A stretch of 64,000 nt of DNA from Adineta vaga. Its lineage: Eukaryota > Rotifera. The notes below the pieces were generated by a model. The model saw nothing but the letters and a program-made list of their open reading frames with translations, made no database searches and was not told the origin of the DNA. The stretch spans positions 15,810,001-15,874,000 of the forward strand of contig CP075494.1 in assembly GCA_021613535.1 (NCBI GenBank), written 5' to 3'. This document shows, piece by piece, positions 44,497 to 56,190 of this stretch; the stretch's first letter is position 1; each line of letters begins with the position of its first letter. The translations under genes were made by a program, and so were the position numbers.

Positions 44497-45051
44497 TTTT
44501 GAAAATGAACTTTGTTTTTCTTGGGTTTTGAAGTACGTATATACTTTATCTTCTTATTATGGATGATTTCTTCCAATGAAAATATTATTTTTCTGAGTGA
44601 TAATTTATCTTTCTTTTCAAATATATATTTTAATGATGTCCTTTTTAAACATCACTTATTTCCTGTTTTATGAATGATGATGTTGATGAAATTATTCTGT
44701 ATTTCTTAGCAAATGAATTCATTTTATTATCTTATTAACAATTCAAAGATTTCTTTGACTAGAACAATAGATCGGATTATTGTTATTTAAAGCTAATGTT
44801 ATCATACGATTGATAGGAATAATAAGAAAAAGAACGAATGACTTTTGTAGGAAAAAGTACATGGACATTATTTTCTATGTATGAATCATATGGATGAAAG
44901 AAAAGAAAAAAAACATCATGAGAAAGGTCACAGATATTTCTTTCTTTCTTTCTCTATATTTGATCAGTAGGAGAAAAAGTACATCATATATTTATCGAAG
45001 GATAAATAGAATGGTGAATTGTATTAGAAAAGAAATATCAGTTTCTTCATT
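44497..45051. other. Divergent promoter region, 0.55 kb
   Basis: It separates the minus-strand GPCR from the plus-strand ZIP13 gene, so it should hold both promoters. No specific element recognised. Confidence 0.4.
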
Positions 45052-45984
45052 ATGACTGAGATATTCAATGGTTATTCTCTTCAAACATGGATGAGTGCTT
45101 TAATTGGTGCTGGTTCAATTGGTCTTGTTGGAATTTTACCTTTATTTATTGTTCCAAATGAACAAAATAAAAGTAAAAGAAAGAAAAAGTTTTTTTTTCA
45201 TTTCACTTGTAGATATTTTTTTAGAAGATAAACCGTATTTAGAAATTTTATTAAGTATTGCTGTTGGAAGTCAATTAGCAGATGTATTTTTACATTTATT
45301 ACCCGAAGCATTTTCACATCCACATGCATCATCAATTCAAATTGGTCTTTGGACATTAATTGGTCTTTTACTTTTTTTTCTTATCGAACAAATCTTTCCT
45401 GAAAATCAAAATGAAAATTCAAAAATAAAAGTAAATATAAATCATTAATTGTCATTAGAAAATATTTCTTTTATTCATTTAGACAAGTGGTTATTTAAAT
45501 TTATTAGCAAATTTTATTGATAATTTAACACATGGTGCAGCAATTGGTGGAAGTTTTGCTGTTAGTCCATTTGTTGGTATAACAACATTAGTTGGAATTA
45601 TGATTCATGAAATTCCACATGAAATAGGAGATTTTGCTATTCTTCTTAAATCAGGTTTTGATCGTTGGCAAGCGACAAAAGCTCAACTTATTACTGGCTT
45701 AGGTGGAATACTTGGCGCATCGATCGCACTTTTTTATTCAAATTCAATTCATAGTACTCAATGGGTTTTACCATTTACAAGTGGTGCTTTTCTTTATGTT
45801 GCATTAGTTAAAACAGTACCGGATTTATTGAAAGAAAACGATCTTTCGTAAGTATTTTTTTAATTCAAATTGAACTTTTCGTGATGTGTTTTTTTCTTCT
45901 TCTAATAGACATTCATTTCGACAATTATTTGGTGTACTTGGAGGACTTTTTATTATTTATTTTATTGTCATTTATATTGGATAA
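45052..45984 (+). CDS. SLC39A13: ZIP zinc transporter, SLC39A13-like
   Basis: Four exons, 45052-45172, 45213-45430, 45483-45847 and 45909-45984; introns 40-61 bp; 259 residues. Helix 1 reads QTWMSALIGAGSIGLVGILP. Next come SIAVGSQLADVFLHLLPEAF and the signature metal-binding pair of the LIV-1 group: NFIDNLTHGAAIGGSF (helix 4, H and D/N ligands) and MIHEIPHEIGDFAILLKSGF (helix 5, HEIPHE). GFDRWQA, QLITGLGGILGA and WVLPFTSGAFLYVALVKTVP match ZIP13 closely, better than ZIP7. The long His-rich loop of other LIV-1 members is absent, as in ZIP13. ZIP13 moves zinc (and in flies iron) out of or within the secretory pathway. Confidence 0.85.
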
Positions 45985-47407
45985 GAATTTTTCTATTCAA
46001 TTAACATCGAATTTGAAAATTGTAAATGTAATTTTATTTTAAATTTAATGAAAATGTGAATTTTTATATGTCATAAGAATATCTATTGAAATTGAGGTCT
46101 ATTGGTTTTTGATTGGTATGAAATTTATGATAGAAAGATCGATTCTATTGATAACGAAATAAATGAATACAATTGTTTTGATCTTGAAAACAAAACATTT
46201 TTTGTATAAATGTCAAGAAAGATCAACTTATCTTCTTATAGGATAATTATCTATTGATTGCACTATGATTGCGTCTTATATACTGTTTTTGTGTACTGCA
46301 AAAAGTGCATGAGAGAGAGATAGACCATTCTAGAATGTTTGAAAATCAAAATTATCATGAGAAATCTTTTCGATTTCCACGATTTATGTATTTTTGTCTA
46401 GTGGGATTACGGTTGTAGGCAACCTCATGAATCGAAAAGAGATATCTAATCAAAGATACAGACATCAGCATTTTCATAATAGTTCACCAATATATTAATA
46501 ACTATGGACAGCGAGTTGTTACTACGTAGAAAACCATAAATCTAGGTAATCTTAAAGCTACTTGTCATCTGAGATTTTTTTAGATAAGTTTTAGTTAGAA
46601 GACTACGATTTCATTTAAAACTAACATCATATTTGGAATCAACTTTAATTTAAAAAAATCCCTGTACCTCTACTCAGGGATGGTCTGGTCGATAATCACA
46701 GTTTCTTTTGATAACTCAATTATTTTTTGACGAAGCAATCTCATCTTCGAACTCGAACGAGATATTGATGAGACTACGGAACTGTATAGAAAAACTCACC
46801 ACGATTTGATTCTTCTTTCGAAAGTTTTCGTATAAACGGATGGACACACTAACCGATTCTAGTGGTGTACTCACTTTTTAAGTACACCAAAAAAGATACA
46901 TTTAACAAGCCAATAAACTAATCATTTCTTGTGATTGTATTCTTCTGAACAATGAGATATACGAAGAAGAATAAGATAAGATACCAAATATAATTAATGA
47001 ACTATAGTTTCGTTGTCGTATTAATATAATCAAGAACTGTTTTTAAGACAAAAATGCAGTATGAAATTAATAGAACTTGTGAAAATCTATCTATAGAATT
47101 GTCAGTGATGAAGTTGAAATCGATCAATATTCGAATCTTTCTTAGAATAATGTGAATGACAAAGTAGAATATCTTATGTTATTATTCTTATGTTTTGTTT
47201 GTTTTTCATTCAACATAAACATTGTATGTTGAAAAGTTACAGTTACGTCTAATAGAAGCAAAAATGTAAGGTAATTGCATTCATCCGACAATATTCACAA
47301 AAATAATTCCAACGTCGTCGTCATTCAGAAAAGCATGGACAATTTTCGTTGGTTTTTTCCGTTTATTCGTGTATATTTTTCATGTGATTCCGATGTCTTC
47401 AATTTCC
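45985..47407. other. Intergenic, 1.4 kb, nothing recognised
   Basis: No coding frame or repeat seen apart from AT-rich sequence. Confidence 0.5.
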
Positions 47408-47417
47408 TATATAAATA
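47408..47417 (+). promoter_or_regulatory. TATA box
   Basis: TATATAAATA lies 77-86 bp upstream of the ATG at 47,494, placing a start site near 47,440 and a leader of about 55 nt. Confidence 0.55.
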
Positions 47418-47493
47418 ATCGTAGTCTAAACCGCACACAAATCGAGTAGTTATACATCAGAACATTCAACAAACATTACGTATATACAAAACA

Positions 47494-47916
47494 ATGACGG
47501 TTACCGCTCAGAGTATCTTCGACACTTTTAGAAAGGCTAATCCAGATGATTCGATCTTAGTTTACAAATTTACCGCACCAGGTGGAACTGGCAATTTCTT
47601 TGGAAATCAATTACTACACATAAACTTGAATGGTGATGAATGGTTAAAGGCATATAAATTATCGAAATCATCAGGATCTTATATGAATCCAGATGAAATT
47701 AAAGCTAAAGCATTTCCATTTATTTATGATACAAGAAGTATAACGGATACGACACGAAGACGTGATATTCTTAAAAATAATTTAAAGATTGTATTTCCAG
47801 ATCATTATGTGAATGTCTTCATTTTTAACAAAGGATGGAGTCGAAACAATAGAAGTAAAGGCGCTACTGCGTTTAAGAAAGAATATGGATCGGATGTTGA
47901 TATCGTTTTGAGTTAA
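47494..47916 (+). CDS. Small cytosolic protein of unknown family
   Basis: 140 residues in a single exon with no signal peptide or membrane helix. The sequence is compact and well mixed: MTVTAQSIFDTFRKANPDDS, then ILVYKFTAPGGTGNFFGNQ, ending GSDVDIVLS with a basic loop NKGWSRNNRSKGATAFKKEY. It looks like a small folded domain. Codon use and a clear TATA box upstream support a real, probably well-expressed gene. I do not recognise the family. The stop is followed by AATAAA-containing sequence about 70 bp downstream. Confidence 0.6.
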   Translation: MTVTAQSIFDTFRKANPDDSILVYKFTAPGGTGNFFGNQLLHINLNGDEWLKAYKLSKSSGSYMNPDEIKAKAFPFIYDTRSITDTTRRRDILKNNLKIVFPDHYVNVFIFNKGWSRNNRSKGATAFKKEYGSDVDIVLS

Positions 47917-48612
47917 ATATGATTGTATTTATTGATTGACAAGAATAATTATGTGTGTTCAGTTTTTCTTAACAACTATAATCTTGATTTAAATAAATTT
48001 TAAAAAGAAATCATGTCTATATTCATTGCTTTTCCTTGCAATGAGAATTCTTAGTTGAGTTGTCGAGAAAGATTAAAGCAAATAGAGAAGAAAGACATGA
48101 AACTTGTCACCCATATTCATATTTTTAAAAACTTGAGACGAATAGATAATTACTACATAATCATTTATTTATATATATAGAAATCTTTCGAAATAACTCG
48201 AGAAAATAATTTCCGGAAACTGAATTAGCTGCTTCTTTTTATGATATTAATAATTAAGTTATGAAAAAAGAAAAGTTACGTCGGGTACATTTATATTTTT
48301 ATCAGGGAGATAAAGGCTCAATATTTTTTTTTCAACTTTTTCTTACAAATCTCAAATTCTAATAAAAAGAATCGATCTAAACTCAAATGTTAATTTCATT
48401 TCTAGTCACATGATCGAAGAAAAGTCTCTCCAATATCTTTAAAGACGATTTTCTTTTCTTATTGTTTAGAATCAATTAACATTTTTCTCTTTCAATCTTT
48501 TTTGTATTGTCAACAATCGTCATTTCAGACACATACCCAAATGTACCGCTTTTTTTATATAAAAGAAAAAGTCTTTTTTTCTTTCTTCTGTTCTTTTTCT
48601 TGTAAAATGTAG

Positions 48613-50028
48613 GTTACGAGAACGATGACGATAAGAATAATCATGTTTTTTCTTTCAATGAAACATTTTTTAGTTTAGATAAATCAATGAATGAAACATT
48701 TTTTGATACAAAATTAATTGATTTAACATCACGACTTGGTCAATTTGCTTGGCGACAACTTTCACCTTCAATTCTATATTTACCAATTATTTTCAGGTAG
48801 AATAAACAAATGTTCTGGAAACGTTATACTTCGAGAAGTTTTAGAGACATTGTTTCTCTAAAGAAAACAATTAAAATATGAGTCTAATGTATTTTGTTTT
48901 TTCTCTTGAGTATTTTCTTATTAGATAGCAGAAGGAAAAGAATTCTTGAAAAAAAAGCATTTTTCCTTGAGATTTCTCAACTTACTAATAAAAAATTTGT
49001 TTAGACATGAATATCATGAAGAATATTTATGTGTTCAAATGTTAAATATTCATATTTTATCAAAATATTCGTCGGAAATTGTATCTTATTGTATGAAACA
49101 ATATCCAATTAATTCTTATTTATCAACAAAACACGAAGGAAAACTTTTTGAATTTATTAATCAATTTCATTCCAATGGATTTTTATCAAAAAATCATCAA
49201 TTAAATTATTCATTATCTCAAACAAGTTTTATCACACCTTATTTATCATTTATGCAATTTTATAAAGCACTTTGTTCATATTCTCAATCAATTCAATATC
49301 AACCAAATATACGTAAGTTTATTTACACAAAACGAAAACATTAATCATTTTATTTCTAAAAATCCGCACTGCTTCGTTAATTTCGATCAGCGAAGACAAA
49401 CAAATTTTAAGTGAATTTATCGAGTTCATAACCCTTTCTTACAGAAAATCTATTCTAATGACTTAACTTCGATGTTTATTTATAGAAAAATGCAGTTATT
49501 TATTAACTTCATCTGAATCAAAATGCAAATCATATTGTCGTTCATTAATATTTCATGGAAAAGAGATTGAATGTTATATAACACGATTATCATTAGAATC
49601 TAATGAAACAATATCATGTATTTCAATAAAAGATATAATTTCGAAATATTTTCCTTGGATTAAATTTGAACATTTTCTTCATTTATGTCGGTTAAAACAA
49701 ATCTTACGATATAAACCAGATATATCTACTCATTCCGATTTATCCTTAAGATTAATTAATATTCAACAATTAGAACAACATTGGACATTCTTTTCTCAAC
49801 AATTTTCAAGTTTTTATCAATCAGGTATGTCCTTTTCTCTTGAAAATTTCATATAAAACAAGAATTAAATCTTTTCTAGATAATGAAAACAATGTATTAA
49901 AAGAACAGAAACCTTTGAAAAGAAAATCAAAAGACGAATATTCATCTTGGGTAAAAAAATATTCAATTGAACCAATAACAATTCATCTCGATCGAGTCGA
50001 TGTATCAAATAGTAGCAATTCAATTTGA
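48613..50028 (+). CDS. Multi-exon protein of unknown function, 5' end undetermined
   Basis: Four exons can be joined in phase: 48613-48796, 49005-49312, 49486-49824 and 49880-50028 (at least 326 residues). The first begins at an acceptor (AATGTAG), so at least one exon lies upstream; I could not place it. The text is helical with regular Leu/Ile and several cysteines (RLGQFAWRQLSPSILYLPII, KHEGKLFEFINQFHSNGF, KCKSYCRSLIFHGKEIECYI, KYFPWIKFEHFLHLCRLKQI). It ends in a Lys-rich tail (KEQKPLKRKSKDEYSSWVKK). Family not recognised. Its last 9 bases overlap the last 9 of the methyltransferase gene on the other strand. Confidence 0.6.
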
Positions 50029-50805
50029 TTTTTTTCTAACAACAAAAATTAATCTTTGAATATTATCTATTGTATTAGGTCTTGTTTCTAAATTTGCATA
50101 TTCAACTTGCCAAATGCCATTTGTAACTTCGTTCCACATTTGCTGAAAACTTTCAGGAGAATGTCTCATCATTTTCGTTCCATTACAAACACCAATTCGT
50201 GAATGTTCTCCTGGAATTAATGAACCAACTTGTCTCCCTATAATTGCACATTTTGATAAACGACTTAAACGTTGACAAACATTTCGTTGTGTTTGAGCAT
50301 CAAATAAATGAATAAATGAACCAACATGAACATAATCAGCTGGAGAAATTTTCTCGAAAGATTCATCATCAAAAATATCACCAATTTGAAAGACTTTCTT
50401 TTCTTTCATTTGTTCTTTATCACAAAATAATTCATAACCTTGTTCGAGAAAAAATGAATCAATATCATAACCACGAATTTGATCAATTGAAACACCATCA
50501 TAGATCAATTTTCGAACATCTTGACCAAGACAACAACCAAAATCAATGATTGTTGCATCTTGTGTTTTACATTTCTCGAGAATTTCTTGATAAATCGGAT
50601 TTTTTTGTATGGAAAAATCGAGAAATGACCAAGTACCAAGACAAGGATAAGGATGTTTTTGCCAAGCACGTTCACGAATAGTTAATAAATGTTGACGTAA
50701 ATCATCTGGAGATATTGAAGCATAATTAAGAAAGAATTTTTTAATTGAATCAGTTATCGATGGTTCTTCAATATAAAATCTATCTTTTAATTCTTCTACT
50801 GACAT
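50020..50805 (-). CDS. Class I SAM-dependent methyltransferase
   Basis: 261 residues in a single exon. The SAM-binding core is visible: motif I IDFGCCLGQDVRKL (about residues 90-103; normally DxGxGxG, here DFGCCLGQD), motif II region GYDIDSFFLEQGYEL, QIGDIFDD as the next acidic strand and ADYVHVGSFIHLFD as motif IV. The C-terminal part (KCAIIGRQVGSLIPG .. MRHSPESFQQMWNEV) follows the layout of methyltransferases found near fungal secondary-metabolite genes. The substrate is unknown. Lack of introns and this resemblance suggest a gene of fungal origin, not proven. The next gene upstream on the same strand, 86 bp away, is an MDR reductase. Confidence 0.7.
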   Translation of the reverse strand: MSVEELKDRFYIEEPSITDSIKKFFLNYASISPDDLRQHLLTIRERAWQKHPYPCLGTWSFLDFSIQKNPIYQEILEKCKTQDATIIDFGCCLGQDVRKLIYDGVSIDQIRGYDIDSFFLEQGYELFCDKEQMKEKKVFQIGDIFDDESFEKISPADYVHVGSFIHLFDAQTQRNVCQRLSRLSKCAIIGRQVGSLIPGEHSRIGVCNGTKMMRHSPESFQQMWNEVTNGIWQVEYANLETRPNTIDNIQRLIFVVRKKSN

Positions 50806-50890
50806 CTATAGAATAAAGAAGAAAAAAACTTTGTGTCTTTCTTTTCGAAGAAGATTAAAAACAACGTTTTATTTAAAAATTCAAATCATC

Positions 50891-52034
50891 TTACAATAAT
50901 TTTACAACAATTTTTCCAAATCCACTTTTTCCTTGTTTAATTAATTCTAATGTATCTGGTACTTCTTCAAGTTGAATAATTCGATTAATAAATGGTTTTA
51001 ATTTCCCTTCTTCAATCCATTTAGCACCTTGTAATAATGAATTTTGAGCAAATGATTTCAATTGTATTCGTTCATTTCCTAACCAATAACGACCAAGGTC
51101 AGCAAGATATAATTTACCTTTTCGTTCAGCAACACGTTGAGAATCTTTCGTTGTATCTTGTCCAAAACGACGAAGAACAATCCATGATCCACCTTGTTTT
51201 ATTGTTTGTATTGTTTTATCAAAACTTGAAGGTAAATAAGTTGAATCATAAACAATATCAACACCTTCTCCATTTGTTAATTCCATAATACGATCAATAA
51301 TATTTTCTGTTGAATGATTAATTACATCTTTAATATGATATTCTTCTTTTAATATTCGAATTCCTTCATCTTTTGATGCTGATGTTATCACTTGTTTTGC
51401 ACCACGAATTTGAGCAATTTGAACACTAAAATGACCAACACCACCTGAACCACCTGGAATAAAAACTGATTTCGATGAATCAATATTTACTTGACGAAGA
51501 CCATCCTAGTTATAAAAAAACATTATCTATCGATGAATATGATACAAATTCACTTACTATAGCTGATAAAAATGCAACGCCAAGTGTTGATGCATCGATA
51601 TGATTGATAGTCGTTGGTTTCTTGACTAATGTATCAGTTTCAGCAATTGAATATTGTTGAAATGCACCACCACCATCACTTGAATTCAAATTTAACATAC
51701 CAAATACTTCATCATTTACTTGTAAATCTTTAACATTCTTTCCAATAGCAACAATTCTTCCACTTACATCATAACCAGTAACAGACGGTAATTTTGTATT
51801 AGAAAAATTTGTTGTCGCCATTTTATGATCAATTGGATTAAGAGAAACAGCATGATTTTCAATAAGAACTTGTTGATCATTTGGTTGAATAATTGGTGCT
51901 GATGTTGTCCATTGAAATGGATCTTTGTCATTTATTCGAATCCATTGTAATGCTGTTTGTTTAGTTGGAAGATTTTCTGCTCGTAATATTGACATGTAAC
52001 GTTTACAATGATGAAATAAACAACGAGAAAACAT
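50891..52034 (-). CDS. Medium-chain reductase (quinone oxidoreductase-like)
   Basis: Two exons, 51558-52034 and 50891-51505, with a 52-bp intron; 363 residues. The N-terminal GroES-like part reads NHAVSLNPIDHKMA, SVTGYDVSGRIVAIGKNVKD and NDEVFGMLN, the pattern of zinc-free quinone oxidoreductases. The Rossmann part has the NADPH loop FIPGGSGGVGHFSVQIAQ, then VDIVYDST and an ending GKIVVKLL. No catalytic-zinc Cys/His set is present, so it should reduce quinones or enones with NADPH. The protein opens MFSRCLFHHCKRYMSILRAE, which could be a mitochondrial leader. An alternative start is the Met at residue 14. Confidence 0.8.
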
Positions 52035-53214
52035 GAATTAAATATAATTTATCTTTAGATAGAAAGAACGAGAAAAACTCGATTAGATCATATGATATAT
52101 AAAAAACACGTGTGATAAAATAAATATAGTCTTCTCTTTATTTAATCAAATAGTTATATTTATTGAAGGAAGAAAAAGACAAAAGAATCAGAAATAATAA
52201 AATATTCTTTCTCGTACGATAGTATAAGTACCTTGTTTTGGTTAATATTCGATATAACAGTTCTGCAAAGAGTATATTACATATAAATTTCATTCTTCGA
52301 CCATATTAACTTACTAAGAAGTTTTTATGTTGTTGATTTGAAAGTGAATCGATTTGATGAGGATTGATTAAGTATTTTCACTTCTATTAATAAAGATAAT
52401 GTGCGATAAAATAAAATTTTATCAAAAGAAGATTGGATTATATAATATCCAATGGAAAAACAATGTACAGATTCTGAATTATATGTAAATAAAGTGAATA
52501 TAGTAATACTCGGATGGGATAAATTGGGATTTTTGAAGTTAAAATGATATTTGTAGAACAGGATAGAGAGTTTGAGATGTTCATGTCTCCAAATTAACAA
52601 TTTCAGTTATGCAAGGTATAGAACATGCAGTAATAACAAATAGAAAAATTCTCAAATGCAACCTTGTTAATATCTTTGATCATCGTTTTCTCATATGTAA
52701 CATATTTTATGTCGATATTTCTTGATCACTATTTGGTATCTTCACTAGTTTCTGATACATGTTTGATGACATTTCAACGTATCTAAAAAATTTCATAGAT
52801 ATATTGTACATCAATTGCGCAGTAATCCACGCTCTCAATAACGGGATTCATCGGGTTAGGTTTTATTTCGAGTGTTTTTCTCAATCTAAAACAAGAAAAA
52901 AAGGAAGTAAGTCGTTTTGTTTTTCAATCAAGAAATGAATATTTAATATGCAGTCAAGTATTTCACATACACCAAAAATATTGTTTTGTAAATTAATCGA
53001 TTTCGAACGTTAGATATGACGATCAGTGAAGCAAATACGTAAAAATATCTGATCGATATGTTGTTTTTCTAGACATCAACAATATATATACAGGTAACAT
53101 ATAGAGTAAAAATATCTATTCTTAATCCTATTTGACTACAAGTATACTTGTATTTCTTCTCATACTGATTTGATCGTTACTCTCTCTATCAATCAAAATT
53201 TGAAATCGATTCTA
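52035..53214. other. Intergenic, 1.2 kb, nothing recognised
   Basis: Divergent spacer between the reductase (minus) and the pentapeptide gene (plus). No coding frame that I would support. Confidence 0.5.
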
Positions 53215-54645
53215 ATGGAAAACTTTATTGATAAATCTGTTCAAACTACTGAAGAGAAACCATCGAACTGGAAAAAATGGTTTGGCTTTACAAATTTCAC
53301 TGTAAAGGGTGCTTTGGATAAGATGGCAATTCTTATTACACCGACCATTATTGGTGTATTGACCGTTCTAATTATGCAAAATACGGTAAATATAAATAAA
53401 CAAAATCGAGAAAATGATTTAGAAAGAGATCAATTACGACGTGTGAGTGATGAACAACTAAATTTTTTACAAGCAAATGAAACTGTTCTAAATCAATACG
53501 TATCAAATATGGCTAATATTGTTCTAGAAATGCGACGTGAAGCACAAACAGTGAGTCATCTTAAAATTATACGTTCATTAGCTTTTGGTGCTTTGCGACG
53601 ACTTGACTCTAAACGAAAAAAATTCGTCATACAGCATTTATATGATATGGCACTGATAAAAGATGGGGAAACTATATTTTATTCCATTAATTCCGGTATT
53701 GGGAGGCCAATGCATTTGAAAGGCGCTGTCTTGGATGGCGCGGATTTTAGTGGTGAAATGAGTTTACCTCTAATTTTCTTAAGGAATGCTTCTTTAGTAA
53801 ATGTATCATTTGTCAACGCAGATTTGCAAAATGCAGATTTTACAGGTTCAATTTTGATTGGTGCAAATTTTTCTTATGCAAATCTTGACGGAGCAAACTT
53901 TGTTGATACACAATTACAAGAGGCTGATTTTACTGGAGCATCCGTTCGTTCTATTCAATTTTTTCAAGTAAATCTTACTCGCTCATCTATAAGTAATGAA
54001 CAAATTTCTCAAGCTGCCGTTTTTTACAATACTGTTTTACCAAATGGAACATATGCTCGAAATAAAACATATTGGTTAATTGATAATGAAAGAATTGGAT
54101 GGAATATCACATCGGGCAATATTGAAATGATAAATTCTTCTTTTACAGCTACCAGCAACGCATCTATATTACGACGTATCGATGCAAAGAATATAATAAA
54201 TATTCTTCTCTATTATGAATTTAATTATTGTTTATCGTTACAATTTACTGGAAATATTAACATCCAAGTCAATATTAATTTCACTGATTATCAGCTGTTT
54301 TCAAATCGATTTGAAACTATTACTAAAGGTAAGTCAAGACATTGATATGAGTTATATTAAAAATAAAAGGATTAAATGCAAGTTTCTAAAAATTCGACGA
54401 GTAACTTTTCGATTGAAATATGTTTTATTTTTATTTTACAATTGTCATCTCCTGCGAATAGAAGTATGTCAAATTCAAGTGAATTTTTTTATTGGTCCTA
54501 CTGTGGTAGGTCTCCGAGAAAGACATTCTATGTTGATTTAATGTTCAGTTTTGGTTTCAAAAAAAATCTATCAGACGAAACGCAATTTGCAACTGTAAAA
54601 GATATTCAATTCGATATACTTGGATCCATATCAGATGCTTTATAA
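53215..54645 (+). CDS. Pentapeptide-repeat membrane protein
   Basis: Two exons, 53215-54328 and 54383-54645, with a 54-bp intron; 458 residues. The ATG at 53,215 is preferred over an upstream TTG frame extension. After a hydrophilic N-terminus (VQTTEEKPSNWKKWFGF) there is one membrane helix (MAILITPTIIGVLTVLIMQ, about residues 40-58), then a helical segment. Pentapeptide repeats (A(D/N)LXX) follow: LKGAVLDGADFSG, NADLQNADFTGSILIGANFS, YANLDGANFVDTQLQEADFT. These form a right-handed beta-helix. The C-terminus is a beta-rich region with NxS/T sites (NITSGN, NSSFTATSN, NFTDY) that ends DIQFDILGSISDAL. Topology is type II or anchored with the repeat outside. The family is abundant in bacteria; the function here is unknown. 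Confidence 0.75.
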
Positions 54646-54831
54646 TAGTTGACATTAACAGTTTATTATAAGAAGAACTCACTTAGTTTTCTATTTGAAT
54701 AAAGTATATAGATGTAGATATACTAAGAATACGTGTCATGACACAACACATCCATAAATTTAGAAAAAAAACAACTCTTATCAATAACATACATAAAATA
54801 TAGAAGTGATTATATATTCTTTAGATAAAAC

Positions 54832-56190
54832 ATGCCTCCACCATGTGCTATAGATACGTGTAAGCGTAAATCTCGTGCGTCGTGTTATTGTTGTAATAAA
54901 GAACTTTGTATTGATCATTTAAAAGAACATGATGAATCGATTAATTTACAAATTCATCCACTTGTTGATGAGTTGAATAGCGCTGCTGATCAACTTCCAA
55001 AGATAAATATGAACAATATAATTATGAGTTGTCGTCAAAAATTAGATACATGGCGTGATGATTGTTACAATTTAATAAATCAAATTTATCAAGATAAATG
55101 TGAAGAACTTAAAGAACGTTGTACTGAAAAAATGAATAAACAACAAAAACAAATCGATGAAATAAGAATTAAAATGAACGATCTTATTCGTGAAAAAGAA
55201 GCAACATATGAAGATATTCCATCATTAAAATCAACTATAAATGAGATCAAACGAGATATTGATCAATTTGGAAAACGAGGTGTTATTGTCGATACTCGTC
55301 CTTTAATTATTAATAGAGAATTGATTTACATTGAAAACTGGTCATCAGATGAAGTTAAATCTTCAAGCCTTACATCGCCATTTCAAACAATTGAATGTTC
55401 TAATGACGAATTTCCTATAATGGTTGCTAACAAACAATTTTTTCTACTCAGTCGACAACCTAATTTAACTTTATATGATAGAGATTTAACCCTTGTCAAA
55501 GAATCTTCATGGAAATATGATCCCATATTTGATATATGTTGGTCATCAACATTGATTAATTTTATAATTATAACAAAAACAAATGAAATCTTTTTGATGG
55601 AAGAAAATTTAACATCAGTTCAATCAATTGAAACAATTGAAAAACAAAAATGGTTATCATTAACATGTTCAGATGCAAGTCTCTTTTTGACAACAAATGA
55701 AAATGGCTCAAATATATACGAATTCAATCTTTTATCATCATTTCGTTTGATAAAACAATGGAAATCTCGCAAAAGTTGTGGCTCAGATGAATTTATTCGA
55801 CGCATTGCTCATAATAATCAAACACTTGCCTTACTAATAAGAGGACAAAGCAATGGGAAAATACGTATAGAACTTCGATTATCGTCTACACTGGATTCTA
55901 TATGGTCCTGTACTCTGTGTGAAGGAAGTATAAAGCGAATTATCGTGAGACGTCAAACCATGGAAGTATCAAGTACTGATATACAAATGAATGATTGCAT
56001 TTGTTCTCTGAAGTGTGATGAATGGCTTGCATTAGATTGCGGTACATCACCACGTTTTCTTTCCATTAGTAAAGATGGAAAATTAAAAGAAACATGTAAT
56101 TATGAATCAAAACCTTATAATGTTGTCTTATTTGATTCGAATATATTGGCTATTAGAACATCAAATTACGTGAATTTTTATCGTGTATAA
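54832..56190 (+). CDS. B-box zinc finger/coiled-coil protein (TRIM-like without RING)
   Basis: 452 residues in a single exon. A B-box-type zinc finger lies at the very N-terminus: CAIDTCKRKSRASCYCCNKE then LCIDHLKEHDE, giving C-x4-C..C-x2-C..C-x2-H..H spacing. A coiled coil of about 110 residues follows (KCEELKERCTEKMNKQQKQI .. IKRDIDQFGKRG). The C-terminal 280 residues read as short beta-strands repeated about every 45 residues (PIMVANKQFFLLSRQ, FDICWSSTLINFIIITKTNE, WLSLTCSDASLFLTTNENG, FLSISKDGKLKETCNY), which suggests a beta-propeller. There is no RING finger. Proteins of this build act as adaptors; function here unknown. Confidence 0.7.
   Translation: MPPPCAIDTCKRKSRASCYCCNKELCIDHLKEHDESINLQIHPLVDELNSAADQLPKINMNNIIMSCRQKLDTWRDDCYNLINQIYQDKCEELKERCTEKMNKQQKQIDEIRIKMNDLIREKEATYEDIPSLKSTINEIKRDIDQFGKRGVIVDTRPLIINRELIYIENWSSDEVKSSSLTSPFQTIECSNDEFPIMVANKQFFLLSRQPNLTLYDRDLTLVKESSWKYDPIFDICWSSTLINFIIITKTNEIFLMEENLTSVQSIETIEKQKWLSLTCSDASLFLTTNENGSNIYEFNLLSSFRLIKQWKSRKSCGSDEFIRRIAHNNQTLALLIRGQSNGKIRIELRLSSTLDSIWSCTLCEGSIKRIIVRRQTMEVSSTDIQMNDCICSLKCDEWLALDCGTSPRFLSISKDGKLKETCNYESKPYNVVLFDSNILAIRTSNYVNFYRV

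Noticed and set aside
53170-53214. Upstream start of the pentapeptide gene
   Set aside because: The extension begins at TTG; the first ATG in frame is at 53,215 and gives a sensible N-terminus.
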